Under the pieces are notes generated by a model that was not told the origin of the DNA, made no database searches, and was given only the letters and a program-made list of their open reading frames with translations. 64,000 nucleotides of DNA from Ectopseudomonas toyotomiensis (GTDB taxonomy: Bacteria; Pseudomonadota; Gammaproteobacteria; Pseudomonadales; Pseudomonadaceae), in contig NZ_FOXK01000010.1 of NCBI RefSeq assembly GCF_900115695.1, forward strand, positions 152,025-216,024, written 5' to 3'. Below, piece by piece: positions 27,052 through 35,286 of this stretch. Made by a program: the position numbers and the translations under genes. The stretch's first letter is position 1, and every line of letters starts with the position of its first letter.

Positions 27052-27443
27052 GCAACATGCCACAGAGCGACGAATTGGATGCCCTCTCGTTGAAAGGTCG
27101 CAGCGGCTTTATCCGCATTATTTATGCCACTAGATACTCGCTGGCAGGTTTGCGGGCAGCGTTTCAAGGCGAAGCGGCTTTCAGGCAACTGCTGTTATTA
27201 AATGCAGTGCTTCTGCCGCTGGCCTGTGTGGTGGACGTGACCCACAGTGAGCGCGTACTGCTAATGCTCGTGCCGATGCTGGCGTTGGTAGTGGAGCTAC
27301 TCAACTCAGCCATAGAGAGCACTGTTGACCGTATTTCCCTGAGCATCCACCCACTGTCTAAACAAGCCAAGGATATGGGAAGTGCGGCGCAACTCATTGC
27401 ACTGATACTGATCGCCCTTACTTGGGGTTTAATCCTGTTATAG
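27048..27443 (+). CDS. dgkA: Diacylglycerol kinase (DgkA)
   Basis: A 131-residue protein with three membrane helices and the DgkA signature (VVELLNSAIESTVDRIS, LSKQAKDMGSAAQ). It phosphorylates diacylglycerol to phosphatidic acid in the inner membrane. Diacylglycerol is released when phosphoglycerol or phosphoethanolamine is transferred from phospholipid, so its place directly before an LTA-synthase-family gene makes chemical sense: it recycles the by-product. It overlaps the kinase gene by four bases. Confidence 0.93.
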   Translation: MSNMPQSDELDALSLKGRSGFIRIIYATRYSLAGLRAAFQGEAAFRQLLLLNAVLLPLACVVDVTHSERVLLMLVPMLALVVELLNSAIESTVDRISLSIHPLSKQAKDMGSAAQLIALILIALTWGLILL

Positions 27444-27477
27444 CTTCCAATTCTTAAATTATAGAAGGCTACCCATT

Positions 27478-29613
27478 ATGCCTCCCCGCATGCCAGCGTC
27501 CGCTGAAGCCTCCAATGCGAAAGAAAAACTTGGCCTAAGCGAACACCTGGCCTTCCTTTTTGGCAGTGCAGCACTATTAGTAACTTTGCTGACCCTGTTA
27601 CGCGTGGCCCTATTACTTTTCAACCGAGAGCTGATTGGATCTACCGCTTGGACCAGCCTGGCGGAAGCGTTTTTTAATGGCCTGCGTTTTGACTTGCGCT
27701 TAGTGGTCTATATCTGTGCACCACTGACCCTGGCATTTGCATATCGCCCGGCAATGGTCCGCCGGACATGGCAACGCATTTGGCTAGGAACTTGCGCAGC
27801 GGTAGCTATCCTGCTCGGCATGATTGAACTGAATTTCTATCGAGAGTTTCATCAGCGTCTCAACGCATTGGTCTTTCAATATTTGCAGGAAGACCCGGCA
27901 ACTGTGCTGAGCATGCTCTGGTATGGCTTTCCAGTGCTGCGCCTACTGGGTGCCTGGCTGGCGTTGAGTGCTCTATTTTTCGTACTGCTGGGTTGGCTGG
28001 ATAAACGTACTCGTGGCCAGGGCCGCTCAACCGTCGAGTCGCGCCGAACAATGAATAACCTCGGTCATGGTATGACGCTGCTGCTTTGCCTGGCTATATC
28101 GGTTGTTGTGGCGCGCGGTACTTTGCGGCAAGGGCCGCCACTACGCTGGGGGGATGCATTCACCACAGACTCAATGTTTGCCAACCACTTAGGCCTCAAT
28201 GGCACCTTGAGCCTTTATGCCGCAGCCAAGAACCACTACTCAGGTGATCGCGCCGACAAGATTTGGAAGAGCCGCATGCTCGCAGATCAAGCGACGACCC
28301 TGACACGCGATCTCTTATTCACCGAACACGACCGCCTAGCAGACCAGAACACAGCGGCGATCCGCCGCGATTTTCAGCCCCCACAAAATACGCGCCTGCC
28401 GGTCCGCAATGTCGTAGTGATTCTGATGGAGAGTTTTGCTGGGCACTTTGTTGGCGCGCTCGGCAGCGAAGCTGGCATCACACCGAACTTCGATCAGTTG
28501 GCTCAAGAAGGTGTGCTGTTTCGCCGCTTCTTCGCTAATGGCACCCATACCCATCAAGGCATGTTTGCCAGCATGGCCTGCTTCCCAAACTTACCCGGTT
28601 TCGAGTACTTGATGCAGACTCCGGAAGGAGGCCACCAATTCTCCGGTCTGGCTCAGTTGCTTAGCACTCGCGACTTCGACGATCTGTATGTCTACAACGG
28701 CGATTTTGCCTGGGATAACCAACGTGGCTTTTTCAGTAACCAGGGCATGACAAGGTTTATCGGTCGTAATGATTTTGTTGACCCCGTGGTATCAGACCCG
28801 ACATGGGGAGTGGCTGACCAGGATATGTTTGATCGCGCTGCAGAAGAACTGCTCAAGCAAGACCCAAAGAAACCCTTCTATGCACTCCTTCAAACGCTTT
28901 CAAACCATACGCCATACGCGCTGCCAGGTGTGTTGCCTATTGAGCCCGTCACAGGACAAGGTTCGCTTGACCAGCACCTGACAGCTATGCGTTATTCTGA
29001 CTGGGCTCTTGGACGATTTTTTGAAAAGGTTCGTAAAGCGCCTTATTTCAAAGACACCCTATTCGTGGTCGTGGGTGACCATGGCTTTGGTGCGCAAGAG
29101 CAGTTAACCGAGATGGATTTGTACCGATTCCATGTACCCATGCTGTTGATCGCGCCGGGCGTCCAAGACGCCTTTGGTAAGACCCAGGATGTCGTCGGCA
29201 GTCAGGTTGATATCGTCCCAACCATCATGGGCCGGCTTGGAGAGCCTGTGCGCCACCAGTGCTGGGGGCGCGACTTGTTGAGCTTGCCAGATGGCGACAG
29301 TGGCTTTGCCATTGTGAAACCCTCGGGCAGTGACCAGACAGTAGCCATGATCAGTGGCGAACGTATGCTGGTATTGCCTAGGGACATGCCTCCACGCAGC
29401 TATCAATACACTTTGGGCCCGCATCCGCAAGGTGCGCTGACGCCTGCTACAGAGCTGGATGACCGTTTGGGTAAGCAACTACAGGCCTACCTGCAGACCG
29501 CAACCAATAGCCTACTCAGTAATACGACAGGCGTTGAGGATAGTATTTCGAATAAACCTGAGACACCTATAAGCACTCTGTCAGTGGTAAAAAAGAATGC
29601 GCAGGAAAATTGA
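27478..29613 (+). CDS. LTA synthase/sulfatase-family transferase (third of three)
   Basis: A 711-residue enzyme with five N-terminal helices and a periplasmic sulfatase-like domain: LMESFAG (metal glutamate near residue 317), GTHTHQGMFAS (nucleophile threonine near 355), SNHTPY near 476 and GDHGFG near 533. It lies 34 bases after dgkA, in the operon led by the ColR-type box. The C-terminal about 50 residues are low-complexity. Donor is expected to be phosphatidylglycerol or phosphatidylethanolamine; the acceptor is unknown. Confidence 0.9.
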   Translation: MPPRMPASAEASNAKEKLGLSEHLAFLFGSAALLVTLLTLLRVALLLFNRELIGSTAWTSLAEAFFNGLRFDLRLVVYICAPLTLAFAYRPAMVRRTWQRIWLGTCAAVAILLGMIELNFYREFHQRLNALVFQYLQEDPATVLSMLWYGFPVLRLLGAWLALSALFFVLLGWLDKRTRGQGRSTVESRRTMNNLGHGMTLLLCLAISVVVARGTLRQGPPLRWGDAFTTDSMFANHLGLNGTLSLYAAAKNHYSGDRADKIWKSRMLADQATTLTRDLLFTEHDRLADQNTAAIRRDFQPPQNTRLPVRNVVVILMESFAGHFVGALGSEAGITPNFDQLAQEGVLFRRFFANGTHTHQGMFASMACFPNLPGFEYLMQTPEGGHQFSGLAQLLSTRDFDDLYVYNGDFAWDNQRGFFSNQGMTRFIGRNDFVDPVVSDPTWGVADQDMFDRAAEELLKQDPKKPFYALLQTLSNHTPYALPGVLPIEPVTGQGSLDQHLTAMRYSDWALGRFFEKVRKAPYFKDTLFVVVGDHGFGAQEQLTEMDLYRFHVPMLLIAPGVQDAFGKTQDVVGSQVDIVPTIMGRLGEPVRHQCWGRDLLSLPDGDSGFAIVKPSGSDQTVAMISGERMLVLPRDMPPRSYQYTLGPHPQGALTPATELDDRLGKQLQAYLQTATNSLLSNTTGVEDSISNKPETPISTLSVVKKNAQEN

Positions 29614-29689
29614 ATCTCTGAATTGTAAGCAGTCGGGTTCTATCCCGTTAACGCGGACACTTTCGGATGGCGGAGTGAATTCACCAGTG

Positions 29690-29884
29690 CAGACTACCAG
29701 CGCTTTCTGAACCGCAACACGCTGGTCGCTGCTGCTGAGCTGGGCGCCAATCATCGGCGATCCTTTGACTGTCATCGCCGGCACGCTGCGCGAGCCATTC
29801 TGGAGCTTTCTGATGATCGTTCTGGTGGCCAAGGCAGGGCGTTATCTGGCACTGGCCGCGTTAACGCTTGGGCTGCTGGGATGA
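29690..29884 (+). pseudogene. C-terminal relic of a YqaA-family membrane protein
   Basis: After a frameshift near 29720 the plus strand reads RWSLLLSWAPIIGDPLTVIA and PFWSFLMIVLVAKAGRYLAL, the end of the YqaA (SNARE-associated-like) family, and stops at 29882-29884. The first half of the gene is missing. YqaA and TraX genes are neighbours in related genomes as I know them, so a deletion up to this point probably joined the LTA operon to this pair. Confidence 0.6.
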
Positions 29885-30552
29885 CGCGCGACGCCGGGCT
29901 CGATTTGGTCAAGTGGCTGGCCATGCTCAGCATGCTAATCGACCACTTGCGGTATCTGTGGCCAGACGCCTATGGCCTGTTCGTCATCGGGCGCCTGGCG
30001 TTTCCGCTGTTCTGCCTGGGTATTGCCGCCAACGTGGCCAGAACCCGATCTGGCGAGTTGTTCAGCGAGGGTAATGCACGCTATCTCGGCTGGCTGCTGG
30101 CCTTCTCCCTGCTCTCCGAGTTGCCTTACCGTCTGCTCTCGCCGGAGAGCGCGACGCTCAACGTGATGCCGACCTTGTCGCTCGGCCTGCTGCTGGCCTG
30201 GGGCATTCATCATGCCGATCGCAACAGTCTGTTCCTGGCTGCCACTGCGCTGGTCGTCGCCCTGTTGCTGCATCGACAGCTGATGTATGGGGTGATCGGC
30301 GTGACGTTGCCTGCCGCCTGTGTTCTCGGGCTAAAGGGCGTACGCTGGTGGTTATTGCCTGCAGCCCTGGCGGTGTTGGCCAATAGCCGCAACCGCTGGT
30401 TTGTGGAGTGGGGAATAGTGCCGGAGACCCTGGCTATGTTCGCCATGGCTGGAGCAGCCGTACTGCTGGGGGTGGCCCTGTTGCGTCAACCCATGTCCTG
30501 CACAGTCTGGCCCCGCCTCCAGAATAATTGGCCTTTTGATAATGCCATCTAG
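29881..30552 (+). CDS. traX: TraX-family membrane protein
   Basis: A 223-residue, multi-helix protein with the TraX opening (GLDLVKWLAMLSMLIDHL) and GRLAFPLFCLGIAAN. TraX is known as an F-pilin acetylase, but chromosomal members have unknown acyl- or acetyl-transfer roles. Its start overlaps the stop of the yqaA relic (ATGA). The last about 18 residues (CTVWPRLQNNWPFDNAI) do not look like a natural end, so the gene may have lost its true C-terminus. Confidence 0.8.
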   Translation: MTRDAGLDLVKWLAMLSMLIDHLRYLWPDAYGLFVIGRLAFPLFCLGIAANVARTRSGELFSEGNARYLGWLLAFSLLSELPYRLLSPESATLNVMPTLSLGLLLAWGIHHADRNSLFLAATALVVALLLHRQLMYGVIGVTLPAACVLGLKGVRWWLLPAALAVLANSRNRWFVEWGIVPETLAMFAMAGAAVLLGVALLRQPMSCTVWPRLQNNWPFDNAI

Positions 30553-30744
30553 GCCGCGAGTGTTCGCATGATGGTCTTGAGCCATTCACACCGCTGCTTC
30601 GAGACAAACCAAATAGCACCCTAGCTGAAGGGGCTCAGCAGGGCGAGGCTGCATTAGCCGTGGCGCTTTTACCGGTGCTATCCTTGACGTCTGCCCAAGA
30701 GCTTCCTCTCCCGGGTATAGATACCGGTGATGAAACTTGGTTTG

Positions 30745-30781
30745 AGGCGGTCTCGTTGAGGCCGCCTTTGTCGCTTTTGGG
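30745..30781 (+). terminator. Possible terminator
   Basis: AGGCGG and CCGCCT form a stem with an 11-base loop, followed by TTGTCGCTTTT. It is 190 bases past traX in a gene-free stretch (30553-31246). Confidence 0.4.
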
Positions 30782-30925
30782 AGAGGCCTCAGTGCTAAGT
30801 AGCCCGCAGCTTTGTGTACGCGTCGAAGCGTAAAGCCTCGGCCAAAGCTGTTCGCAGGCCCTCTAACTCGGCATTTTCTCCAATTTTATGGACTCGCGCT
30901 GGCCACAGACTGGGGGAATTATCTG

Positions 30926-30949
30926 CAATTATCTCGGCATAGATAATTG
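30926..30949. repeat. Palindromic recombination-core-like site
   Basis: CAATTATCT and AGATAATTG are perfect 9-bp inverted arms around the 6-bp spacer CGGCAT, the layout of a tyrosine-recombinase core. AATTATCT is also repeated directly at 30917. No recombinase gene is present. Confidence 0.45.
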
Positions 30950-31097
30950 ATCAATATCTAGCCGCCACAGGCAAGTTGCGCATCGTTTTTAACGTTCTTC
31001 CGCGAGTGCAACCAAGCGGGTGAATCATCCTTTTTTCTGGATGGCTGAAGCGGCCTTTACTTGAGCAGCGCCTCTCAAATTTACTCCTTTAGATACA

Positions 31098-31149
31098 GCA
31101 AGTTACAGAACGAATGTCCTAATTTTTGCCTTATCTCGGCATGACCCCC
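31098..31149 (-). repeat. Tn3-family-like terminal inverted repeat (relic)
   Basis: Reading the minus strand from 31149: GGGGGTCATGCCGAGATAAG and on through GCAAAAATTAGGACATTCG. This resembles the Tn4651/Tn5041 group of Tn3-family ends as I remember them. GCGCCT-CT-CAAAT (31068-31080) and ATTTGAGGCGC (31151-31161) flank it as inverted arms. No transposase is left. Confidence 0.45.
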
Positions 31150-31246
31150 TATTTGAGGCGCACGTAATCCCATCGAGCAAAGCTCCTGAGGGCATATCGT
31201 GTACCAGATGAACGAAGGCGTGCATGTACCCTGATTGGAGGCTTCG

Positions 31247-31561
31247 ATGAAGATCACAGCTATGGAACAGAGCAAATCGGTCAGTGATGTCCTGTGCGAC
31301 ATCTGCGGCGATAGCACGCGCGTTGAAGGGCAAGGATTGCAATTTGGCACTCTTCGCGCCAGTTGGGGCTATGGCTCGGCTCATGATGGCGAGCGCTATG
31401 AGGTCCATCTGTGCGAGTCCTGTTTTTTCAGAACGCTTTTAGGTCTCAGACGTGAGCGGATGGTGAACTTCATGTTCAGTGATGAAGACCAAGATCTCAG
31501 CGACTTTGGGCGCGTTGCTCACGATGATTTTTTTAATGAGGGTGGTAGCTCGGCCACCTAA
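31247..31561 (+). CDS. Small zinc-ribbon protein of unknown function
   Basis: A 104-residue acidic protein with two cysteine pairs, CDICGDS and CESCF, about 55 residues apart, which should bind one zinc ion. GGAGG lies six bases before the ATG at 31247. No operon partner; the gene stands alone between the Tn3-like relic and the peptidase relic. Confidence 0.7.
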   Translation: MKITAMEQSKSVSDVLCDICGDSTRVEGQGLQFGTLRASWGYGSAHDGERYEVHLCESCFFRTLLGLRRERMVNFMFSDEDQDLSDFGRVAHDDFFNEGGSSAT

Positions 31562-31739
31562 CTCCCGGCTGTGGCAGCACCCAAGTCTAGCCTGCATCTC
31601 ATCTTTAATTGTGAGATCAACGTCAGCTGAGGCGACGTGATCCCCTGCGCGGAGAGCACTAAACCAAACACGTCGAGGATGCATTGCCTGCTTAAATGGC
31701 TGAGTCCGTAGGGTACTTGCAATAGCAGGCGAATATTGA

Positions 31740-32297
31740 CTACCCGCGACTCTGTAGCCGAGCAGCCTGTTGAGCCCTTTGCTGTTCCCTTGCCACAGCC
31801 TGCTGCGCTATCCGCTCCTGAATCTGGGTGTAGAGCTGAGCATGCTCATTGTCCCGATCAGCTACAGTGACCACCAGAGAATAGGGCTCCTTCTCTGCTG
31901 CAGAGGGGTTCCAGTCACGGTCTTGCCTGACCACGACCAAAAACCACTTTTCACCCGGTTTACACTGCCGAAGCGTCCAGCGTGAAGACTGGACCGTACC
32001 GCGGTTTCTCAGCTGGGCCGAGATGTCGCGATTGCTGGACTTGGCCTCCTTGAGCACCTCCGTCTCAGCCTTGAGTTCCTTGCTAAAGTGCTTCTGAACT
32101 TCGTCTAGCGAAGTGCCTACAGCCAAGCGATAGTTGATCTGAGTGGCCAAGTAATCAATTCTGGTAGTTCGGACTACTGGCGAGTAAGCCAATGTTATCG
32201 AGAGCTCACGTGTCCCACGAGCGGAACGCAGGTAGTCGTCCGGCAAAGGCAGCTCAAAGAACTGGCATCCGTCGTTTTCAATAGTCTCCTCCGACAT
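31740..32297 (-). pseudogene. C-terminal domain of an S8-family (IteS-like) anti-phage peptidase
   Basis: 185 codons matching only the end of large subtilisin-like peptidases that pair with an AAA ATPase in phage defence: LPLPDDYLRSARGTRELSIT, then RGTVQSSRW, KWFLVVVRQDRDW and EPYSLVVTVADRDNE, ending in a glutamine/arginine-rich tail. The catalytic Asp-His-Ser domain of several hundred residues is missing upstream, where the 98-bp MITE and the cassette array now lie. I read it as a decayed defence gene. The family name is from memory and medium sure. Confidence 0.6.
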
Positions 32298-32410
32298 CAG
32301 AACTACGACGTTATCGGAAGATCATTGTTCCGCCGGTGAGGCGGTATATGCAGTGAGAATGCCAGAGTTTATGTGTACCCAGTTAGTGGAGATACTACCG
32401 CTTCAGCTAG

Positions 32411-32508
32411 GGAAACCCTGAAAAGCCCGTGTTTCGCGAAATCACCGCTCTGTAACCCGCATGGTTGCTGGGGCGCATTTTTCGAGCGGGGGCTTTTTCA
32501 GACCTTCC
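32411..32508. mobile_element. 98-bp IS5-type MITE
   Basis: A short element with inverted ends: GGAAACCCTGAAAA-GCCC on the left and, as complement on the right, GGAAGGTCTGAAAAAGCCC. It is flanked by CTAG on both sides (32407-32410 and 32509-32512), the YTAR-type target duplication of the IS5 group, whose ends start GGAAGGT. It has no coding capacity. Confidence 0.65.
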
Positions 32509-32805
32509 CTAGACTGTCTGTCACTTTCCGTCCGCTCTTGGCCGACTCCAGCCCGTTGCTACTGGCGACTCCCGGCCAAAAGGAGTCACTGGGAATGGAC
32601 TTGCTCAGCGCGTATCGAGTAGTGTCTGAAGCGAATTCGTTCGCGCATCTGAACGATGCTACCGTGGCCTTCTACCCATACGGTCATCCGACCGCTGCAA
32701 CACCCGGGTTAGAAAGGGAAAGAAAAGAGGACAAGGAATGTTATCCACCAAACCCGTCAAAGCGTTATCACACCATTTGGTGTCTATTTATAGTTAGGTA
32801 ATTAA

Positions 32806-33327
32806 ATGGACTTATTCAGTATCTTCAAAAAGAAAAAGCCGGAGGCTGATCCAGAAGCTCTGAGTCAAACAGAAAAAGTCATATCAGAATTTGAGAAATA
32901 TGACTTCCTCGGAAAGGCCGCCGCAGCACTTCATAAAGCCAAAGCTGCTGTTAAGTCCAAGCAACATGATGAGGCTTGGGGATTGTATCATGAACAAAAG
33001 TCCTTCTACATGCAGCATGCCAATCGCTCAAATTTTACGGCCAAGCAAGCCCTCGCCCTTGATGCCAGTGTTCATGAGGAAATGGCCAATATTTTAAAAT
33101 TAGAAGGCAAACACGAAGACGCATTGGCACATATCGTGTATTGGGTTTTGGCTGGTGTTGAGCGGCCAATTAAGCGACATCAGCAAAAGCTGCAGAGCTA
33201 TTTTAATAGGTGTGAATTTAAAAACACTACTCTGTCAGATGCTACAAAAATCATCAATGCACAAACAAAGCTACCGCAGTTTACTCTTGCAAGATCAATT
33301 GTTTCAGAATGGGTGTCTCGTGGTTAA
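32806..33327 (+). CDS. Cassette-borne protein of unknown function
   Basis: A 173-residue, lysine-rich, helical protein, with a run of lysines near the N-terminus (IFKKKKPEADPEA) and no recognised domain. Its low GC and codon use differ from the chromosome, in line with a gene cassette. It starts six bases after the GTTAGGT site, and its stop codon is two bases before the attC-like site at 33330. No signal peptide or membrane segment. Confidence 0.7.
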   Translation: MDLFSIFKKKKPEADPEALSQTEKVISEFEKYDFLGKAAAALHKAKAAVKSKQHDEAWGLYHEQKSFYMQHANRSNFTAKQALALDASVHEEMANILKLEGKHEDALAHIVYWVLAGVERPIKRHQQKLQSYFNRCEFKNTTLSDATKIINAQTKLPQFTLARSIVSEWVSRG

Positions 33328-33329
33328 TC

Positions 33330-33399
33330 ACCTAACAGGGCGCTCAAATCGCTCACTTCGGGACCGGATAAAGCCGGCCCCTTAGCTTAATCGTTATAC
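33330..33399 (+). repeat. attC-like recombination site 1
   Basis: Begins ACCTAAC (RYYYAAC) and ends GTTATAC (one mismatch to GTTRRRY). Inside, GGGACCGG and CCGGCCCC form a hairpin with an A-C mismatch. About 70 bp. Confidence 0.55.
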
Positions 33400-33405
33400 G
33401 GTCTT

Positions 33406-33756
33406 ATGAATTATCAATGCTGCTACTGTAAAGAAGAATTTCCTGCCATCGAGGCAATTGATGGGTACAAGGAAGGCTATAAAATTGGTTTTCTCTGTCC
33501 AAAGTGTGGAAAGAATATTCAAGACACACCTATGAATGAAGAATGGGTGTTTTCTAGTGACTCATCCAAAGTGTTCTTCGTTATTTTTATGGGGTACTTT
33601 TTCTTGGCCTGGATATTTCTAGAGTTTTCTGAGCCGATAACTCCGGCTCACTACATTATTGCTCTAGCGGGGCTAGTTCCGTTTTTAATTTATGGCCATA
33701 TAAAACACGCTAAAGATATGTATTCACCAACAATTGGAACTAAACCAGTAAAGTGA
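33406..33756 (+). CDS. Cassette-borne zinc-ribbon membrane protein
   Basis: A 116-residue protein: N-terminal zinc ribbon (CCYCKEE ... CPKCGK) and two predicted membrane helices (about residues 62-80 and 87-100). AT-rich, unlike the core genome. Starts six bases after attC-like site 1 and ends just before site 2, the normal layout of a gene cassette. Function unknown; a short membrane protein with a zinc ribbon could be a sensor or defence component, which is conjecture. Confidence 0.7.
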   Translation: MNYQCCYCKEEFPAIEAIDGYKEGYKIGFLCPKCGKNIQDTPMNEEWVFSSDSSKVFFVIFMGYFFLAWIFLEFSEPITPAHYIIALAGLVPFLIYGHIKHAKDMYSPTIGTKPVK

Positions 33757-33769
33757 TGGTTATCATCTC

Positions 33770-33868
33770 GTGTAACAATGAGTTGGTGATCGCCCCTTCT
33801 GGGCTGGGACGGTTACACTTCGCTCGTTCCTCGCTACGTTTCGCCGCCCCATAACAAAAACATTAGGC
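33770..33868 (+). repeat. attC-like recombination site 2
   Basis: Runs from GTGTAAC to ATTAGGC, 99 bp. GGGACGG and CCGCCCC pair with the same A-C mismatch pattern as in site 1, and the outer arms agree at 10 of 14 positions. Both ends deviate from the consensus, so the site is degenerate. Confidence 0.5.
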
Positions 33869-33993
33869 AATGACCGCTCTGGGTCGGTAGCTGCCTCTGT
33901 CCAAGGGCATCCATCGGCCAAAAAGGCGCTCCTGTGCCAGCGGCACCATCGTCGTGGACTGGTATACGGTGTGCAACTGGTAGCTATTGATAG

Positions 33994-35013
33994 CTAGCGT
34001 TGGGGCAAGTAGGGCTTAAGTCTTTCAAGCTCTGCTTCGGACATCGAGCGCTTGCTCATTTCTGTCAGCCGTTTGATCATTTTGTAGTACTCCCTACGTT
34101 CAGCGATAACTTCAGGAGTGCCTTGCAGATAGGGGTCTGAGAGTTCGGCCGCTGGATCGATGATGTAATACTCGGATTCCCTGAATCGTTTAATAGCAGG
34201 AATAATCCAGACTGCTGGATAGAAGTGCACGTATCCGTTTCCAGCCTTTTGAACCAATCCAACCCATTCGGTCTGGTTCGGTTTTGGCTGAAGATTTGTG
34301 ACAATGCCGCCGCTCATTCCATTGAGTTCATCGTGGGTTAGATTCCCCTTAAGTTTTACCGATGGGAAGTCACTTTCATAAACGCATATCCCGGGATATA
34401 TATCCTTCGAGAGACCAACCGTATGTGCAAATGGAGCGTCATCTTCATAGTGATAATTTATATTATTTTTCTGGGCCGGAAATCCAGAGACAATGAGATA
34501 CATACCCTCGAACATTGATTTTAGCGAAAGTCCTTGCGGTGCGTGGGCTGAGTCTAGGTCAATGAATCGGTCTGGATAGCGAAATAAATCTCCCAGCTCG
34601 ATCAACACCAGGTCATCATTATCGATGGTTGGTGAATCACCCGTTATGAGTTGACCAATTTTCCAGCCACGGATAGGAAACGCGAACTCCTCCATGTCTG
34701 AGTTAAAGCTCTTACAAAAAACATGCGAGAAGAAAGGTGATTCGTTTTGAAACTCTAAACCCTGAACATGACTGTCCAGCACATGCTGCGCCGTGAGGAT
34801 AAAGAATTTTTCTTCGAATTTTATTAAAAGGCCAGTGCCTCCCCAGCCCCATACCGTGTCAGCGTAGTAGAAGCCTCGATCTGCAATAGTGCTATTGCTA
34901 TGAGTAAAAAGCAGTTGTCTTGGCGACTGAATCAGACTCCCCTTCGCCATCCGATCGTAAGCATTTATTACCCTTTTTGAATTTATTCTTGCCACGAGTG
35001 ACGTCGTCCACAA
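33994..35013 (-). CDS. Trypsin-like serine protease domain protein
   Basis: A 339-residue protein with the three parts of a chymotrypsin-fold active site: LTAQHVLD (histidine), DNDDLVLIELGD (aspartate) and GMSGGIV (serine). No signal peptide, so it acts in the cytoplasm. The frame opens with TTG at 35013; a GTG seven codons later or ATG at 34950 are alternatives. AT-rich compared with the core. Cytoplasmic trypsin-like proteins in accessory islands are often defence effectors, which is inference here. Confidence 0.75.
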   Translation of the reverse strand: MWTTSLVARINSKRVINAYDRMAKGSLIQSPRQLLFTHSNSTIADRGFYYADTVWGWGGTGLLIKFEEKFFILTAQHVLDSHVQGLEFQNESPFFSHVFCKSFNSDMEEFAFPIRGWKIGQLITGDSPTIDNDDLVLIELGDLFRYPDRFIDLDSAHAPQGLSLKSMFEGMYLIVSGFPAQKNNINYHYEDDAPFAHTVGLSKDIYPGICVYESDFPSVKLKGNLTHDELNGMSGGIVTNLQPKPNQTEWVGLVQKAGNGYVHFYPAVWIIPAIKRFRESEYYIIDPAAELSDPYLQGTPEVIAERREYYKMIKRLTEMSKRSMSEAELERLKPYLPQR

Positions 35014-35286
35014 AAAAGCGGATTAAACATTAAACTGTGTACGATTTGAAGGCTACTGCCGCGCCGATTGGCCGCACAGAGCATCACAGAGACGCCGGAT
35101 CAGTAAAAATCGGGTGACGCAGCCCACTGCACTTGCATTCGCTATGCCTAACATGGCCTGCAGAAAAGGCAAAAATGCTGCACGTCAATACGCGCCATGA
35201 GAATGGTAGTCGAAGACGACTATTGACCGAGTGCTGCCGCATGAACCGACTGCTTTCGGTCAACAATAATAGCTAGAAGCTTCGAT

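Larger units (their letters stand above)
32793..33868 (+). mobile_element. Two-cassette integron-type array without integrase
   Basis: A GTTAGGT site at 32793-32799 is followed by two AT-rich small genes, each ending in an attC-like imperfect palindrome. Both start codons lie exactly six bases after a GTTRRRY-like site (32799 to 32806, 33399 to 33406). No integrase gene is in the window, so this is a cluster of attC sites lacking an integrase (CALIN). Confidence 0.6.

Noticed and set aside
32373..32801. 142-codon plus-strand frame
   Set aside because: Runs across the MITE and the cassette entry site; no protein-like composition.
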